From assembly GCA_934364795.1 (NCBI GenBank), contig CAKRMK010000012.1, forward strand, positions 1-64,000: a DNA stretch of 64,000 bases, in the 5' to 3' direction. The notes under the pieces are model-generated. The model saw nothing but the letters and a program-made list of their open reading frames with translations. It searched no databases and was not told where the DNA came from. Shown here one piece after another: positions 40,686-50,690 of the stretch (positions within the stretch are counted from its first letter, which is position 1; each line of letters opens with the position of its first letter). Source of the stretch: an uncultured Blautia sp. Lineage in GTDB: Bacteria; Bacillota; Clostridia; Lachnospirales; Lachnospiraceae. Made by a program: the position numbers and the translations under genes.

Positions 40686-41816
40686 TTAGTTTGCCGGATG
40701 AAGATATCCGTCATCGTCCATTGTGTAATATCCTGGGTCAACCAGTGCTTCCTGAAGGTTATCTTTTGTTACAACTGTAGGAACCAGAAGGAAGGATGGG
40801 CATTTGTTTCCATCAGATGTCTCATAGGACTCTGTATCATATGCACAATCGAAATCCCAGCCAGAAGCTTCGATAAGAGATTCATCAATTGTATCACCAG
40901 CAAGCATTGCTTTTGCAAGGTCAAGTGTTACGACTGCCTCGTTAGCAACTGCTTTGTAAACTGTCATGGACTGTTTTCCATCAACGATGTTTGCAAGGTT
41001 TGCTTCATCACCATCCTGACCTGTGATCAGAACGTCGTTTGATCCTGCATAGTCAGATTCAATGGCCTGTGTTACACCAAGTGCTGTAGAGTCATTGGAG
41101 CAAAGAGCTACATCAAGCTGTGTTCCATCTGCATAATAGGAAGCAAGAATGTTCTGCATTCTTTCAAGTGCTGTCTGAGTATCCCATGCCGGTGTTGCTA
41201 CAGAATCAAAATCAGTCTGTCCGGAAACAACGTTTAATGTTCCTGCATCGATGTATGGTTTTAATACATCATAAGCACCATTGAAGAAGTATCCTGCATT
41301 GTTATCTGCCGGATCACCAGCTGTAAACTCGATATTGTATGTCTTGTCACCAGCATTGTCAAGATCCAGAGTATCTACAACGTACTGTCCCTGAAGGGTA
41401 CCAACTGTGTAGTTATCAAAGGAAATGTAGTAGGAAACAGCGTCGGATTTGATCAGACGGTCATAGGAAATAACCGGGATTCCAGCATCTGCTGCTTCAT
41501 CCATAACTGTGTTAAGAGCCTCGCCATCAATAGCTGCTACAACTAACAGGTCAACTCCGTCAGAAATCAGGTTCTGGATATCATTTACCTGACGGTCTGT
41601 CTCGTTATCAGAATAAGTAAGCTCTACTTCATATCCAGCGTCTTCGAACTGTTTCTGCAGATAAGAACCATCACGGTTCCAACGCTCCAGAGACTGGGTA
41701 GGCATTGAAATACCGATCTTTCCGCCTTCTGCTGCTCCGTCTTCTGCAAATACCGGAACTGTAAATGCGCTAACTGCCATTGCTGCTACCATTGCCATTG
41801 CTACTTTTCTCTTCAT
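40686..41816 (-). CDS. chvE: Multiple-monosaccharide-binding protein (ChvE-like)
   Basis: 376 residues. The signal peptide (about 1-24) ends VPVFA-ED and has no lipobox Cys, which is odd for a Gram-positive binding protein. The mature part is a type 1 binding protein: KIGISMPTQSLERWNRDGSY, NDIQNLISDGVDLLVVAAID, VISYDRLIKSDAVSYYISFD, LITGQDGDEANLANI and MTVYKAVANEAV match ChvE. It is the first gene of the importer operon. Ligands probably include xylose, glucose, galactose or arabinose. Confidence 0.9.
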   Translation of the reverse strand: MKRKVAMAMVAAMAVSAFTVPVFAEDGAAEGGKIGISMPTQSLERWNRDGSYLQKQFEDAGYEVELTYSDNETDRQVNDIQNLISDGVDLLVVAAIDGEALNTVMDEAADAGIPVISYDRLIKSDAVSYYISFDNYTVGTLQGQYVVDTLDLDNAGDKTYNIEFTAGDPADNNAGYFFNGAYDVLKPYIDAGTLNVVSGQTDFDSVATPAWDTQTALERMQNILASYYADGTQLDVALCSNDSTALGVTQAIESDYAGSNDVLITGQDGDEANLANIVDGKQSMTVYKAVANEAVVTLDLAKAMLAGDTIDESLIEASGWDFDCAYDTESYETSDGNKCPSFLLVPTVVTKDNLQEALVDPGYYTMDDDGYLHPAN

Positions 41817-41869
41817 GATAAACCTCCCGCATCATTTTTATTTGCTATTTCGTATAGCTTTTTGATGGG

Positions 41870-41899
41870 ATTATAATATCATACAGGTACTTTGTGTAA
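41870..41899 (-). promoter_or_regulatory. Promoter of chvE
   Basis: The minus strand reads TTACAC (41894-41899), 18 nt, TATAAT (41870-41875). The weak -35 fits activation by the AraC-type regulator. GGGAGG precedes the ATG. The rest of 41900-42210 holds a TGTTGTGCAACA near-palindrome (about 41975), a family C repeat and the truA terminator. Confidence 0.5.
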
Positions 41900-42021
41900 A
41901 ATGGACTAATTTTTGTTTTCCCTTTCAATTTTTGTTTTCATATCTGCACAATTTTATGCTGTGCTGGACATTTTTGTTGTGCAACAGCACTAATTTATAA
42001 TTATGTGCTATTGACATTTCA

Positions 42022-42066
42022 TGATATCAGAGAAGTAACAATTTACGCAGTAAATCAGCGGATTCC
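42022..42066 (+). repeat. Dispersed repeat, family C, copy 1
   Basis: The core TTTACGCAGTAAATCAGCGG (42043-42062) and the upstream TGATATCAGAGAAG segment recur in reverse complement at 52842-52887 with few differences. Non-coding. Confidence 0.6.
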
Positions 42067-42113
42067 GAATGTTTGGAAATTCTGCTGTAACCCTGACAGC
42101 ATTTTTATGGCAT

Positions 42114-42190
42114 AAAAAAACCAGGGGCAAACATTTTTTACTCCTGGCTTCCTGTCAATGATGTCAGGAGCAAAAAGTAATTTGCCCCTA
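42114..42190 (-). terminator. Terminator of the ecf-truA operon
   Basis: AGGGGCAAA (about 42124-42132) and TTTGCCCCT (42181-42189) enclose a second stem (ACTCCTG with CAGGAG). On the minus strand GGTTTTTTTA follows. It is a compound hairpin directly after truA. Confidence 0.75.
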
Positions 42191-42210
42191 ACCTGATATC
42201 TATAAATATA

Positions 42211-42951
42211 TTAATCAAAAAACTGTATCCCCATAAGTGTCAGTCCCTGGGCGGGGGCTGTAGGTCCTGCTGCTGCTCTGTCCCTGGCATCCAGGATCTT
42301 CTGCATCCGTTCTGGTGGATACTGTCCGTTTCCTATTTCAATCAATGTACCGGAAATGATCCGCACCATATTATAGAGGAATCCTGTACCAGATACCCGG
42401 ATGGTCACCATATCCCCCTCACGAAATACTTCAATTCCCGTAACTGTACGGATGGTGGTTTTTACCTGTGCACCGGAACCGCAGAAACTGGCGAAATCGT
42501 GGCGTCCGATCAAGTAAGAGGTTGCTTCCCGCATTTTGTCAACGTCCAGCTTATAATGATAAAAATAAGAATACAAACGCTCTGTGGGAACAGGAAATTT
42601 ACGGTTCAGAATCCTGTATTCATATGTTTTCTCACTGTCACAATATCTGGGATGAAAATCCGGTTCCACTTCTTCTGACATCTGAATGCGGATATCCTCA
42701 GGAAGTCTCTGATTCAGCGCATAGGAAATTTTTTCTCCCGGAATACGGGTATTGGTATCAAATACAGCCACATTTCCAAGAGCATGCACACCGGCATCTG
42801 TACGGCTTGCACCAATGGTTTCTATTTTTTCTCCCAGAAGTTCTGATAGAGTATCATTAAGAACGCCCTGTACTGTAATTCCATTTGGCTGCGTCTGCCA
42901 GCCACAGTAGTTGGTTCCGTCATATGCTACAACAAGTCCGATTCGCTTCAT
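42211..42951 (-). CDS. truA: tRNA pseudouridine synthase A
   Basis: 246 residues. It modifies U38-U40 in tRNA. Hallmarks: VAYDGTNYCGWQTQPNGITVQ, the catalytic Asp in GASRTDAGVHALG, and FLYNMVRIISGTL. Last gene of the ecfA1-ecfA2-ecfT-truA unit (14-nt gap). Confidence 0.96.
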   Translation of the reverse strand: MKRIGLVVAYDGTNYCGWQTQPNGITVQGVLNDTLSELLGEKIETIGASRTDAGVHALGNVAVFDTNTRIPGEKISYALNQRLPEDIRIQMSEEVEPDFHPRYCDSEKTYEYRILNRKFPVPTERLYSYFYHYKLDVDKMREATSYLIGRHDFASFCGSGAQVKTTIRTVTGIEVFREGDMVTIRVSGTGFLYNMVRIISGTLIEIGNGQYPPERMQKILDARDRAAAGPTAPAQGLTLMGIQFFD

Positions 42952-42965
42952 ATTTCTGTGCTCCT

Positions 42966-43769
42966 TTAAATTCCAGCCACTCTGAACCCAATTGCAACAG
43001 CAAGATATGCTGCCAGCACCAGGTACGCAATATGATCTGTTTTCTTATAACGCAGCGGCTTCATCTGTGTACGGTTATCACCGCCATGATAGCATCTTGC
43101 TTCCATTGCCATGGCAAGATCATTTGCACGGCGAAAAGCAGAAATAAATAACGGAACCAGAAGAGGAACCATATTTTTTGCTTTCTGAATCAGATTTCCA
43201 TTTTCGAAGTCTGCGCCCCTGGCAATCTGGGCTTTCATGATCTTGTCCGTTTCCTCCAGAAGAATAGGAATAAAACGAAGTGCAATAGACATCATCATTG
43301 CAATATCGTGCACCGGCACATGGATTTTATTTAATGGACGAAGCAATCTTTCCAGACCATCTGTCAGCTGATTAGGTGTAGTCGTAAGTGTCATAATAGA
43401 AGAACCAATTACCAGATAAACCAGCCTGATAGCCATAGTTCCTGCCAGAACAAGTCCTTCTTTTGTCACTTTTATGAATCCAAGCTTCCACAAAACCTCA
43501 CCAGGGGTCAGTATCATATTAAAAAATATGGTAATCAGAAGCAGCATAAAGATGGTTTTCAGTCCCTTGAAAATAAATTTCACCGGAACCTTGGAAAGCA
43601 GGATCATTCCTGCCAGAAACAAAGTTGCTACTGCATATCCTGGAAAGGTGTGAAATAAAAACACAGATACAATAAATCCAACAGTCCCTACCAGCTTGGT
43701 CCTGGGATCCAGTTTGTGGATCAGAGACTCAGCCGGATAGTATTGTCCAATGGTAATATCTCTTATCAT
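42966..43769 (-). CDS. ecfT: ECF transporter transmembrane subunit EcfT
   Basis: 267 residues with about five membrane helices. N-terminal DPRTKLVGTVGFIVSV is typical, and the two coupling-helix motifs are seen as IARGADFENG and AMEARCYHGG (A-R-G/C type). It links vitamin-binding S subunits to the EcfA1/A2 ATPases. The start overlaps the ecfA2 stop by 4 nt. No S component is encoded here, as usual for group II ECF systems. Confidence 0.95.
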   Translation of the reverse strand: MIRDITIGQYYPAESLIHKLDPRTKLVGTVGFIVSVFLFHTFPGYAVATLFLAGMILLSKVPVKFIFKGLKTIFMLLLITIFFNMILTPGEVLWKLGFIKVTKEGLVLAGTMAIRLVYLVIGSSIMTLTTTPNQLTDGLERLLRPLNKIHVPVHDIAMMMSIALRFIPILLEETDKIMKAQIARGADFENGNLIQKAKNMVPLLVPLFISAFRRANDLAMAMEARCYHGGDNRTQMKPLRYKKTDHIAYLVLAAYLAVAIGFRVAGI

Positions 43770-44653
43770 TCTTTGCAGCCTCCCTTCTTAAGAAGTGAAG
43801 GCTTCTGTTTTTTCAATGCTGCCAGTATTGTGTCCCTTGCTTCCTCCACTGTCGTTGCAGTCACATCCACTTCCAGACCATTTTCTTCAAGAGCATGCAT
43901 AATATAAGTGATCTGTGGTGCCGCAAGTCCCATTTTTTCAAGCTCCTGGTAATGGGAAAATACATTCTTTGGCGTATCGTCAAATACCATCTCTCCGTGA
44001 TTCATTACAATCAGCCGTTCCACGTATTTCGCAATATCTTCCATACTGTGTGAAACCAGGATAATGGTAATTCCTCTCACCTTGTGAAGAGCAGCAATCT
44101 GATCCAGAATGTCATCTCTTCCCTGAGGGTCAAGACCCGCCGTAGGCTCATCCAGAATCAATATCTTTGGATTCATTGCAAGTACACCGGCAATGGCAAC
44201 TCGTTTTTTCTGACCACCTGATAACTCAAAGGGAGATTTGGTAAAGTTTTCTTCCTTTACTCCTACATGGGTAAGAGCTTTTTTTGCTTCTTCTTCAGCC
44301 TCTTCTTTGGAAAGCCCCTGGTTCATGGGACCAAAGCACACATCTGCCAGAACTGTATTCTCAAACAGCTGATGCTCCGGATACTGAAATACAAGTCCTA
44401 CCTCGCTTCTAAGGGCACGGCGGTTATAATTTTCCGCCCATACGTCCTGTCCGTTATACAGGACTTGTCCTTCTGTAGGCTGGATCAAAGCATTAAAATG
44501 CTGGATTAAAGTTGATTTTCCACTTCCGGTATGACCGATCACGCCGATGAACTGTCCTTCCGGAATTACAAGATTAATATCTTTCAGGGCATGACTTTCA
44601 TAAGCAGTGCCCTTACTGTAAGTATAGGTTACGTTCTTAAGCTCTATCGACAT
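43766..44653 (-). CDS. ecfA2: ECF transporter ATPase EcfA2
   Basis: 295 residues. Walker A GHTGSGKSTLIQ, Q-loop FQYPEHQLFENTV, signature ELSGGQKKRVAIAG and Walker B ILILDEPTAGLDPQG are intact. It starts 10 nt inside the end of ecfA1 and overlaps ecfT. It forms a heterodimer with EcfA1 to power vitamin or metal uptake. Confidence 0.95.
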   Translation of the reverse strand: MSIELKNVTYTYSKGTAYESHALKDINLVIPEGQFIGVIGHTGSGKSTLIQHFNALIQPTEGQVLYNGQDVWAENYNRRALRSEVGLVFQYPEHQLFENTVLADVCFGPMNQGLSKEEAEEEAKKALTHVGVKEENFTKSPFELSGGQKKRVAIAGVLAMNPKILILDEPTAGLDPQGRDDILDQIAALHKVRGITIILVSHSMEDIAKYVERLIVMNHGEMVFDDTPKNVFSHYQELEKMGLAAPQITYIMHALEENGLEVDVTATTVEEARDTILAALKKQKPSLLKKGGCKE

Positions 44654-45489
44654 AATGTATCCACCAATTCCTCTTTTGTCAGTATTCCCTCCGGAATGTC
44701 TACGCCAGCTTTGTGAAGCTCATGGGCCAGCAAAGTCACCTGCGGCACATCCAGCCTGTATTTCTTCAGAGTTTCCACCTGTGAAAAAATTTCTCTTGGT
44801 GTTCCCTGAAGCACAACATTTCCGCGATCCATTACATAAACCTTATTGGCATAAATAACCTCTTCCATGTAATGGGTAATGAGGATAACGGTTACATTTT
44901 CTTTTTTATTCAGCTCCAGAACAGCTTCCAGTACTTCTTTTCTGCCGTTCGGGTCCAGCATTGCAGTAGGTTCATCCAGTACAATACAGCTTGGACGCAT
45001 AGCCACCACACCAGCTATGGCAACTCTTTGCTTCTGCCCTCCGGACAGCTTATTCGGGGAAGCATAACGGTAAGCGGTCATTCCTGTTTTTTTCAGGCTG
45101 TCATCCACACGCTTCCATATTTCATCAGTAGGGATTCCCATATTTTCGGGGCCAAATCCTACATCCTCTTCCACAACTGTACCAATAATCTGGTTATCCG
45201 GATTCTGAAAAACCATTCCCGCTCTCTGGCGGATTTTCCACAATTCCGGCTCCTTGGCAGTGTCCATATCATCAACCCACATGGTTCCTTCTGAAGGGAT
45301 CAGAAGGGCATTCATCTGCTTCGCCAATGTGGATTTTCCGGAACCATTGTGACCCAGAACAGCCACAAAATCACCGGCTTCAATGTCCAGGTTTACATCA
45401 TTGACAGCACGCTGTGTTGCCTCTACGTTGCCGTCCTCATCGTACTTGAGATAGTCAAATCCCAGCTTGAACGCCTTGATAATTCCCAT
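44644..45489 (-). CDS. ecfA1: ECF transporter ATPase EcfA1
   Basis: 281 residues. Walker A GHNGSGKSTLAKQ, Q-loop FQNPDNQIIGTVV, signature KLSGGQKQRVAIAG and Walker B CIVLDEPTAMLDPNG. It is first of the ECF module and follows ysxC by 21 nt. In many Firmicutes it instead follows rplQ; here rplQ is absent. Confidence 0.95.
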   Translation of the reverse strand: MGIIKAFKLGFDYLKYDEDGNVEATQRAVNDVNLDIEAGDFVAVLGHNGSGKSTLAKQMNALLIPSEGTMWVDDMDTAKEPELWKIRQRAGMVFQNPDNQIIGTVVEEDVGFGPENMGIPTDEIWKRVDDSLKKTGMTAYRYASPNKLSGGQKQRVAIAGVVAMRPSCIVLDEPTAMLDPNGRKEVLEAVLELNKKENVTVILITHYMEEVIYANKVYVMDRGNVVLQGTPREIFSQVETLKKYRLDVPQVTLLAHELHKAGVDIPEGILTKEELVDTLCR

Positions 45490-45510
45490 ATTCTTTTTCC
45501 TCGCAGTGTG

Positions 45511-46122
45511 TCAGGCTTCATCCGTAGCTGCCGGTGCAAAACCGGTCAACTCGTCCATCAGCGCCCAGATTTCTTCTCTTCCCTGCTTCGTCTCTGCTGA
45601 GAAAGGAATGATAGTCGTTCCGGGACGCAGCTTCAGCCCGTCTTTGATTGCCTTTATGTTTTTCTGTACCTGGCTGCGTTTCAGCTTATCCAGTTTGGTT
45701 GCAATAATAATTGGATTGTATCCGTTATTTACGATCCAGTCATACATCAGCTTATCATTTGCAGATGGGTCGTGGCGGATATCAATAAGCAGAAATACTG
45801 CCTTTAAAGTCTGGGAAGTGTGAAGATATCTTTCGATCATCTTTCCCCATTTCGCTTTCTCCGTCTCCGGAACCTTTGCATATCCATAGCCTGGAAGGTC
45901 TACCAGATACATAAAATCATTTACATTGTAAAAATTGATCGTCTGTGTTTTTCCCGGCTGGGAGCTTGTCCTTGCCAGTGCTTTACGGTTCAGCAGACCG
46001 TTAATGAGGGAGGATTTTCCCACATTGGATTTCCCTGCAAAAGCAATTTCAGGTCTTCCGGTATCCGGCAGCTTGCTTGTAATACCGCAAACAATATCCA
46101 GTGAAACATTTTTTATTACCAT
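45511..46122 (-). CDS. ysxC: Ribosome biogenesis GTPase YsxC/EngB
   Basis: 203 residues. G1 [14 protein letters not shown]3 DLPGYGYA, G4 TKLDK, and G5 near [10 protein letters not shown]. It assists 50S subunit assembly. It lies 18 nt after lon, keeping the common clpX-lon-ysxC order. Confidence 0.96.
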   Translation of the reverse strand: MVIKNVSLDIVCGITSKLPDTGRPEIAFAGKSNVGKSSLINGLLNRKALARTSSQPGKTQTINFYNVNDFMYLVDLPGYGYAKVPETEKAKWGKMIERYLHTSQTLKAVFLLIDIRHDPSANDKLMYDWIVNNGYNPIIIATKLDKLKRSQVQKNIKAIKDGLKLRPGTTIIPFSAETKQGREEIWALMDELTGFAPAATDEA

Positions 46123-46140
46123 TTTTTCCTCCGCTTCATT

Positions 46141-48453
46141 TCAGGCAAGTGCTTTTTCCAGCACTTCATTCATATTTTCCACAAAAGAAATCTTCAGTCC
46201 GTCTGTGATCTCTTTGTCCAGTTCCTTTATATCCGGCTTGTTCTCCTTTGGAACAAGTACTTCTTTTATTTTTGCATATCTGGCAGCAAGAAGCTTCTCC
46301 TTCAGTCCGCCAATTGGAAGTACACGGCCTCTTAAAGTGATCTCTCCTGTCATGGCCAGATCTGCACGCACCGGTTTTCCTGTGATTGCAGACAGCATGG
46401 CTGTTGCCATGGTAATTCCGGCAGAGGGTCCGTCTTTTGGGACTGCACCTTCCGGAATATGTACGTGAATATCATTTTCCTGGAAAAATTCCTGGTCAAT
46501 TCCATATCTGGATGCAACGGAACGGATATAGCTGATGCCTGCTTGTGCAGACTCCTTCATCACATCCCCCAGCTGACCGGTAAGGACAAACTCGCCCTTG
46601 CCTGGCATAACATTTACTTCGATCTGAAGGGTATCACCACCTACCTGTGTCCAGGCAAGACCGCGGGCAATACCGATCTCGTCTTTTTTGTTTGCCATCA
46701 GATAATTGTATTTCTCCTGTCCCAGGAAATCAGAAAGGTTTTTGCCTGTAACTGTAACTTTCTCTTTGCCATCTTCCATGATCAGACGGGCGCTCTTGCG
46801 GCAGATCTGTCCAATAAGACGTTCCAGATTACGGACACCGGCTTCTTTGGTGTAGTTATTGATGATCTTACGAAGGGCTCCTCCCTGAATGGAAAGTCTG
46901 CCTTTTTCAATTCCGTTTACTTCCATCTGTTTCGGAATCAGATGCTCTTTTGCAATGTGCTCTTTCTCATTCTCTGTATAACCACTGATCTCAATGACCT
47001 CCATTCGGTCAAGAAGAGGTCTTGGAATTCCCTGAATGTCATTGGCTGTTGCAATAAACAGTACCTCTGAAAGATTCTGGGGCAGCTCTACGTAATGATC
47101 ATTAAAATGGCTGTTCTGCTCCGGATCCAGCACTTCCAGAAGTGCTGCGGAAGTATCTCCTTTATAATCACTGCTTGTCTTATCAATCTCATCCAGAAGC
47201 ATAAGAGGATTGGCAACACCAGCCTGCTGCAATGCCACTGTCACTCTTCCTGGCATAGCACCTACATAAGTTTTTCTGTGTCCTCTTATCTCTGCTTCGT
47301 CTCGCACACCCCCCAGACAGATTCGCACATAACGCTTACCGGTTGCTTCTGCAACAGATTTGGCAATAGACGTCTTACCTGTACCTGGAGGTCCTACCAG
47401 ACAGAGAATTGGAGACTTGCCCTTGTGAGTCAGCTTACGGACAGATAAAAATTCCATAATCCGCTCTTTCACATCTTTCAGGCCATAATGACCTTCCTCC
47501 AGGATTTTCCATGCCGCTTTCAGATCTTCTGAATCTTCTGAGCACTTATCCCAGGGAAGGGAAAGAAGCGTCTCAATATATCCCCTTAGAATGCTGCTTT
47601 CTGCTGCATTGGTATTGGTGATCTTGAAACGTCCGATTTCTTTAAAAATACGGTCTTTTACTTCCTGTGAAGCAGTCAGCTCCTTCGCTTTTTTGCGGAA
47701 TTCTTCTGCCTCGTCAGCTGTATTATCCTCACCCAGCTCCTCACGGATCAGTTTCAGCTGTTCTCTTAAAATATATTCCCGCTGGTTCTTATCCACACGT
47801 TTCTTCAACTTCTGCTGAAGGTCATGGCTGATATCCAGCACATTGATCTCACTGCTTAAAATAGCACCAAGAAGCTCATATCTGTCAGACAGCTTTGCAG
47901 CTTCCAGAAGCCTCTGCTTGCTCTGCCAGGAAAGAGGCAGATTCACAGAAATCTGGTCAATCAGCTTTGGTGCCTTCTGAATATTCATGATCTGGGCAGC
48001 CAGTTCCTTCCCGATTTTGCCCCCTTTGGAGCAATAGGTATGAAATAACTCCCTGATACTTCTGTACATTGCCTCAAGCATGGCTTCAGGCAGTTTTTCC
48101 TCTTCCTCATTTATCAGAACGGTCTCCGCTCTAAGATAAGGTGTTTCCTGCTCCAGGCCCAGAAGTTCAGCTCTTCTGGTTCCCTCTACAAGAACACGCA
48201 GCAGATTGTCCGGAAGTTTGACAACCTGTTTGATATATGCAACAGTTCCCACCTGAAAAAGCTGTACAAAGCCCGGATCTTCTATCTGCGGATCTTTCTG
48301 TGTTACCAGAAAAATCTTCTGATCCTGCAGCATTGCCGCTTCAATTGCTTTCTTGGAACGCTCCCTGCTTACATCAAAATGGATGATCATACCCGGAAGT
48401 ATGGTGGTTCCACGCAGCGCAATAGCGGGAAGTACATTGATCGGCTCACTCAT
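46141..48453 (-). CDS. lon: ATP-dependent protease Lon
   Basis: 770 residues. N-terminal substrate-binding domain, AAA+ module (Walker [14 protein letters not shown], Walker [11 protein letters not shown]) and C-terminal Ser-Lys protease domain (catalytic Ser in [12 protein letters not shown], Lys in [13 protein letters not shown]). It degrades misfolded and regulatory proteins. Cotranscribed with clpX (19-nt gap) and ysxC. Confidence 0.97.
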   Translation of the reverse strand: MSEPINVLPAIALRGTTILPGMIIHFDVSRERSKKAIEAAMLQDQKIFLVTQKDPQIEDPGFVQLFQVGTVAYIKQVVKLPDNLLRVLVEGTRRAELLGLEQETPYLRAETVLINEEEEKLPEAMLEAMYRSIRELFHTYCSKGGKIGKELAAQIMNIQKAPKLIDQISVNLPLSWQSKQRLLEAAKLSDRYELLGAILSSEINVLDISHDLQQKLKKRVDKNQREYILREQLKLIREELGEDNTADEAEEFRKKAKELTASQEVKDRIFKEIGRFKITNTNAAESSILRGYIETLLSLPWDKCSEDSEDLKAAWKILEEGHYGLKDVKERIMEFLSVRKLTHKGKSPILCLVGPPGTGKTSIAKSVAEATGKRYVRICLGGVRDEAEIRGHRKTYVGAMPGRVTVALQQAGVANPLMLLDEIDKTSSDYKGDTSAALLEVLDPEQNSHFNDHYVELPQNLSEVLFIATANDIQGIPRPLLDRMEVIEISGYTENEKEHIAKEHLIPKQMEVNGIEKGRLSIQGGALRKIINNYTKEAGVRNLERLIGQICRKSARLIMEDGKEKVTVTGKNLSDFLGQEKYNYLMANKKDEIGIARGLAWTQVGGDTLQIEVNVMPGKGEFVLTGQLGDVMKESAQAGISYIRSVASRYGIDQEFFQENDIHVHIPEGAVPKDGPSAGITMATAMLSAITGKPVRADLAMTGEITLRGRVLPIGGLKEKLLAARYAKIKEVLVPKENKPDIKELDKEITDGLKISFVENMNEVLEKALA

Positions 48454-48472
48454 CTGTCGTCATGTCCCTTCA

Positions 48473-49795
48473 TCAGGCTGTTTCAGGAGTGCCTTTTTTG
48501 TGTGCACGCTGGCCTCTTCTGCCTGTATTTGCACTGTTTACCGGCAGTGCCGGTGCCTCGCCGTGAACGATCTGTGGTTCACCGGTTCCCTCTACAGCTT
48601 CTTTTGTAATAATGCATTTACGAATAGTGTCATCGGATGGAGTCTTATACATCAGATCCATAAGAGTGCTTTCCATGATAGCACGAAGTCCTCTGGCTCC
48701 TGTCTTACGCTCCATGGATTTCCTAGCCATTACCCGAAGTGCCTCATCTTCAAAATCAAGCTCAACGCCGTCCAGTTCAAATAATTTATGATACTGCTTG
48801 GTAAGTGCGTTCTTTGGCTCCTGAAGAATACGAAGCAGTGCATTCTCGTCTAATCCGTCCAGTGTTACAAGAACCGGAACTCGGCCTACAAACTCCGGAA
48901 TCAGGCCGTAGCGGATCAGATCTTCCGGCATTACCTGCTTAAACAGCTCACCTACATTCTGCTCTTCCTTGGAAGTAACCTCTGCTCCAAAACCGATTGC
49001 CTTGGTGTCCTGTCTGCCCTCAATGATTTTCTCAAGGCCATCAAAAGCACCGCCGCAGATAAACAGAATATTGGTAGTATCAATCTGGATAAATTCCTGA
49101 TGAGGATGCTTTCTTCCACCCTGCGGCGGAACACTTGCAACAGTTCCTTCCAAAATCTTCAGAAGTGCCTGCTGTACACCCTCTCCGGAAACATCACGGG
49201 TAATGGAAACATTCTCGGATTTACGTGTGATCTTATCGATCTCGTCAATATAGATAATTCCATACTGTGCTCTGTCAATATCATAGTCTGCTGCCTGAAT
49301 GATCTTCAGCAGAATATTCTCAACATCCTCACCCACATATCCTGCTTCTGTCAGTGTGGTAGCATCTGCAATAGCAAACGGTACATTCAGAAGTCTTGCA
49401 AGAGTCTGTGCAAGCAGTGTCTTACCAGAACCAGTTGGTCCTAACATAAGAATGTTACTCTTCTGAAGCTCCACATCCAGATTCTTGGAAGCGGTAATTC
49501 TCTTATAATGGTTATATACTGCAACGGAAAGTGTTTTTTTTGCCTCATCCTGTCCAATTACATAGTCATCCAGAATCGCATGAATTTCCTCTGGCTTCAT
49601 CAGATTGATTTCTGAACCGAAAGCATCATCCTGCTCATATCCGCCAAATTCTTCTTCCATGATTTCTGCACAGATTCCCACACATTCATCACAAATATAG
49701 GCTCCGTCCGGTCCTGCGATCAGCTTGCGTACCTGATCCTCGGTTTTCTGGCAAAAGGAACATCTTATCTTTCCTTCTCTTATCTTCTCTGCCAT
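48473..49795 (-). CDS. clpX: ClpX ATPase subunit of ClpXP
   Basis: 440 residues. The N-terminal zinc-binding domain (CSFCQ...CDECVGIC) is followed by an AAA+ module with Walker [13 protein letters not shown], pore loop GYVG, Walker [10 protein letters not shown] and sensor residues, and the IGF-type loop (KAIGFGAE region). It unfolds substrates for ClpP, whose gene lies 270 nt upstream behind a terminator. RBS GAAAGGAAAAG. Confidence 0.97.
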   Translation of the reverse strand: MAEKIREGKIRCSFCQKTEDQVRKLIAGPDGAYICDECVGICAEIMEEEFGGYEQDDAFGSEINLMKPEEIHAILDDYVIGQDEAKKTLSVAVYNHYKRITASKNLDVELQKSNILMLGPTGSGKTLLAQTLARLLNVPFAIADATTLTEAGYVGEDVENILLKIIQAADYDIDRAQYGIIYIDEIDKITRKSENVSITRDVSGEGVQQALLKILEGTVASVPPQGGRKHPHQEFIQIDTTNILFICGGAFDGLEKIIEGRQDTKAIGFGAEVTSKEEQNVGELFKQVMPEDLIRYGLIPEFVGRVPVLVTLDGLDENALLRILQEPKNALTKQYHKLFELDGVELDFEDEALRVMARKSMERKTGARGLRAIMESTLMDLMYKTPSDDTIRKCIITKEAVEGTGEPQIVHGEAPALPVNSANTGRRGQRAHKKGTPETA

Positions 49796-49830
49796 GAATT
49801 TTCAACTTTTCCTTTCTTAAACAGAAGCTT

Positions 49831-49857
49831 CAATCAGAATCGCATTTATTCTGATTG
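49831..49857 (-). promoter_or_regulatory. Perfect 10-bp inverted repeat in the clpX leader
   Basis: CAATCAGAAT (49831-49840) and ATTCTGATTG (49848-49857) flank a 7-nt loop about 40 nt before the clpX start. There is no U-tract, so it is an RNA hairpin or operator rather than a terminator. The remaining gap to clpP is AT-rich with no further gene. Confidence 0.45.
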
Positions 49858-49953
49858 CAGATCATCTGTCATGAAATTTTTCTTTATTGATTAAACTTTG
49901 GAATTATTTTATAAAATATTCATAGTTTACAAAATTTTCCCATTTTACAAGAT

Positions 49954-49985
49954 AAGACTCCTGTTATCGCAGGAGTCTTTTCTTA
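49954..49985. terminator. Terminator between clpP and clpX
   Basis: AAGACTCCTG (49954-49963) pairs with CAGGAGTCTT (49970-49979) around a 6-nt loop. It lies about 85 nt after the clpP stop on the minus strand, so clpX needs its own promoter or readthrough. Confidence 0.7.
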
Positions 49986-50065
49986 CAGTAGCATGCAAAA
50001 GAAAACTCCGTCTGGGGTTTCTTTTGTTTTCAGTTATAGAAATGCCGCCAGATAGCGTCATTGCT

Positions 50066-50647
50066 TTATTTGTGGGCTACAACACCATCGATCAGACCAT
50101 ATGCAAGTGCTTCTTCTGCTGACATGTAATTGTCACGGTCTGTGTCTTTTTCTACAACCTCAAGAGGCTGTCCGGTGTTCGCTGCCAGTATTTCATTTAA
50201 TGTTCTCTTTGTCTTGGCAATGTGATCTGCCACAATCTGAATCTCTGTAGCCTGACCCTGTGCTCCGCCGGATGGCTGGTGGATCATAATTGTAGAATTC
50301 GGAAGTGCAAATCTTTTGCCCTTTGTACCGCCGGCAAGAAGGAATGCTCCCATGCTGGCAGCCATACCAAGACAAATAGTGGAAACATCGCATTTAATGT
50401 ACTGCATGGTATCGTAGATTGCCATACCAGCAGTTACGGAACCACCTGGGCTGTTAATATAAAGCTGAATGTCCTTTCCAGGATCCTCTGCCTCCAGGAA
50501 AAGTAATTCTGCAACTACCAGGCTGGCTGTCACATCATTGACTTCCTCTCCCAGGAAAATGATTCTGTCCTTCAGAAGCCTTGAATAAATATCGTAGCTT
50601 CTCTCCCCTCTGCTTGTCTGCTCAATGACATAAGGCACTAAACTCAT
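50066..50647 (-). CDS. clpP: ClpP protease subunit
   Basis: 193 residues. Catalytic Ser in [11 protein letters not shown], His in [12 protein letters not shown], Asp in [11 protein letters not shown]. The N-terminal segment ([27 protein letters not shown]) is standard. It follows tig by 43 nt in the usual tig-clpP order. Confidence 0.97.
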   Translation of the reverse strand: MSLVPYVIEQTSRGERSYDIYSRLLKDRIIFLGEEVNDVTASLVVAELLFLEAEDPGKDIQLYINSPGGSVTAGMAIYDTMQYIKCDVSTICLGMAASMGAFLLAGGTKGKRFALPNSTIMIHQPSGGAQGQATEIQIVADHIAKTKRTLNEILAANTGQPLEVVEKDTDRDNYMSAEEALAYGLIDGVVAHK

Positions 50648-50690
50648 ATATTTCCTCTTTTCTTATCAGGTAAGCAATACAGATTACAGA

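Noticed and set aside
48353..48784. Long plus-strand ORFs opposite lon, clpX, tig and other conserved genes
   Set aside because: They mirror high-confidence genes in another frame and have no ribosome sites or recognisable domains.
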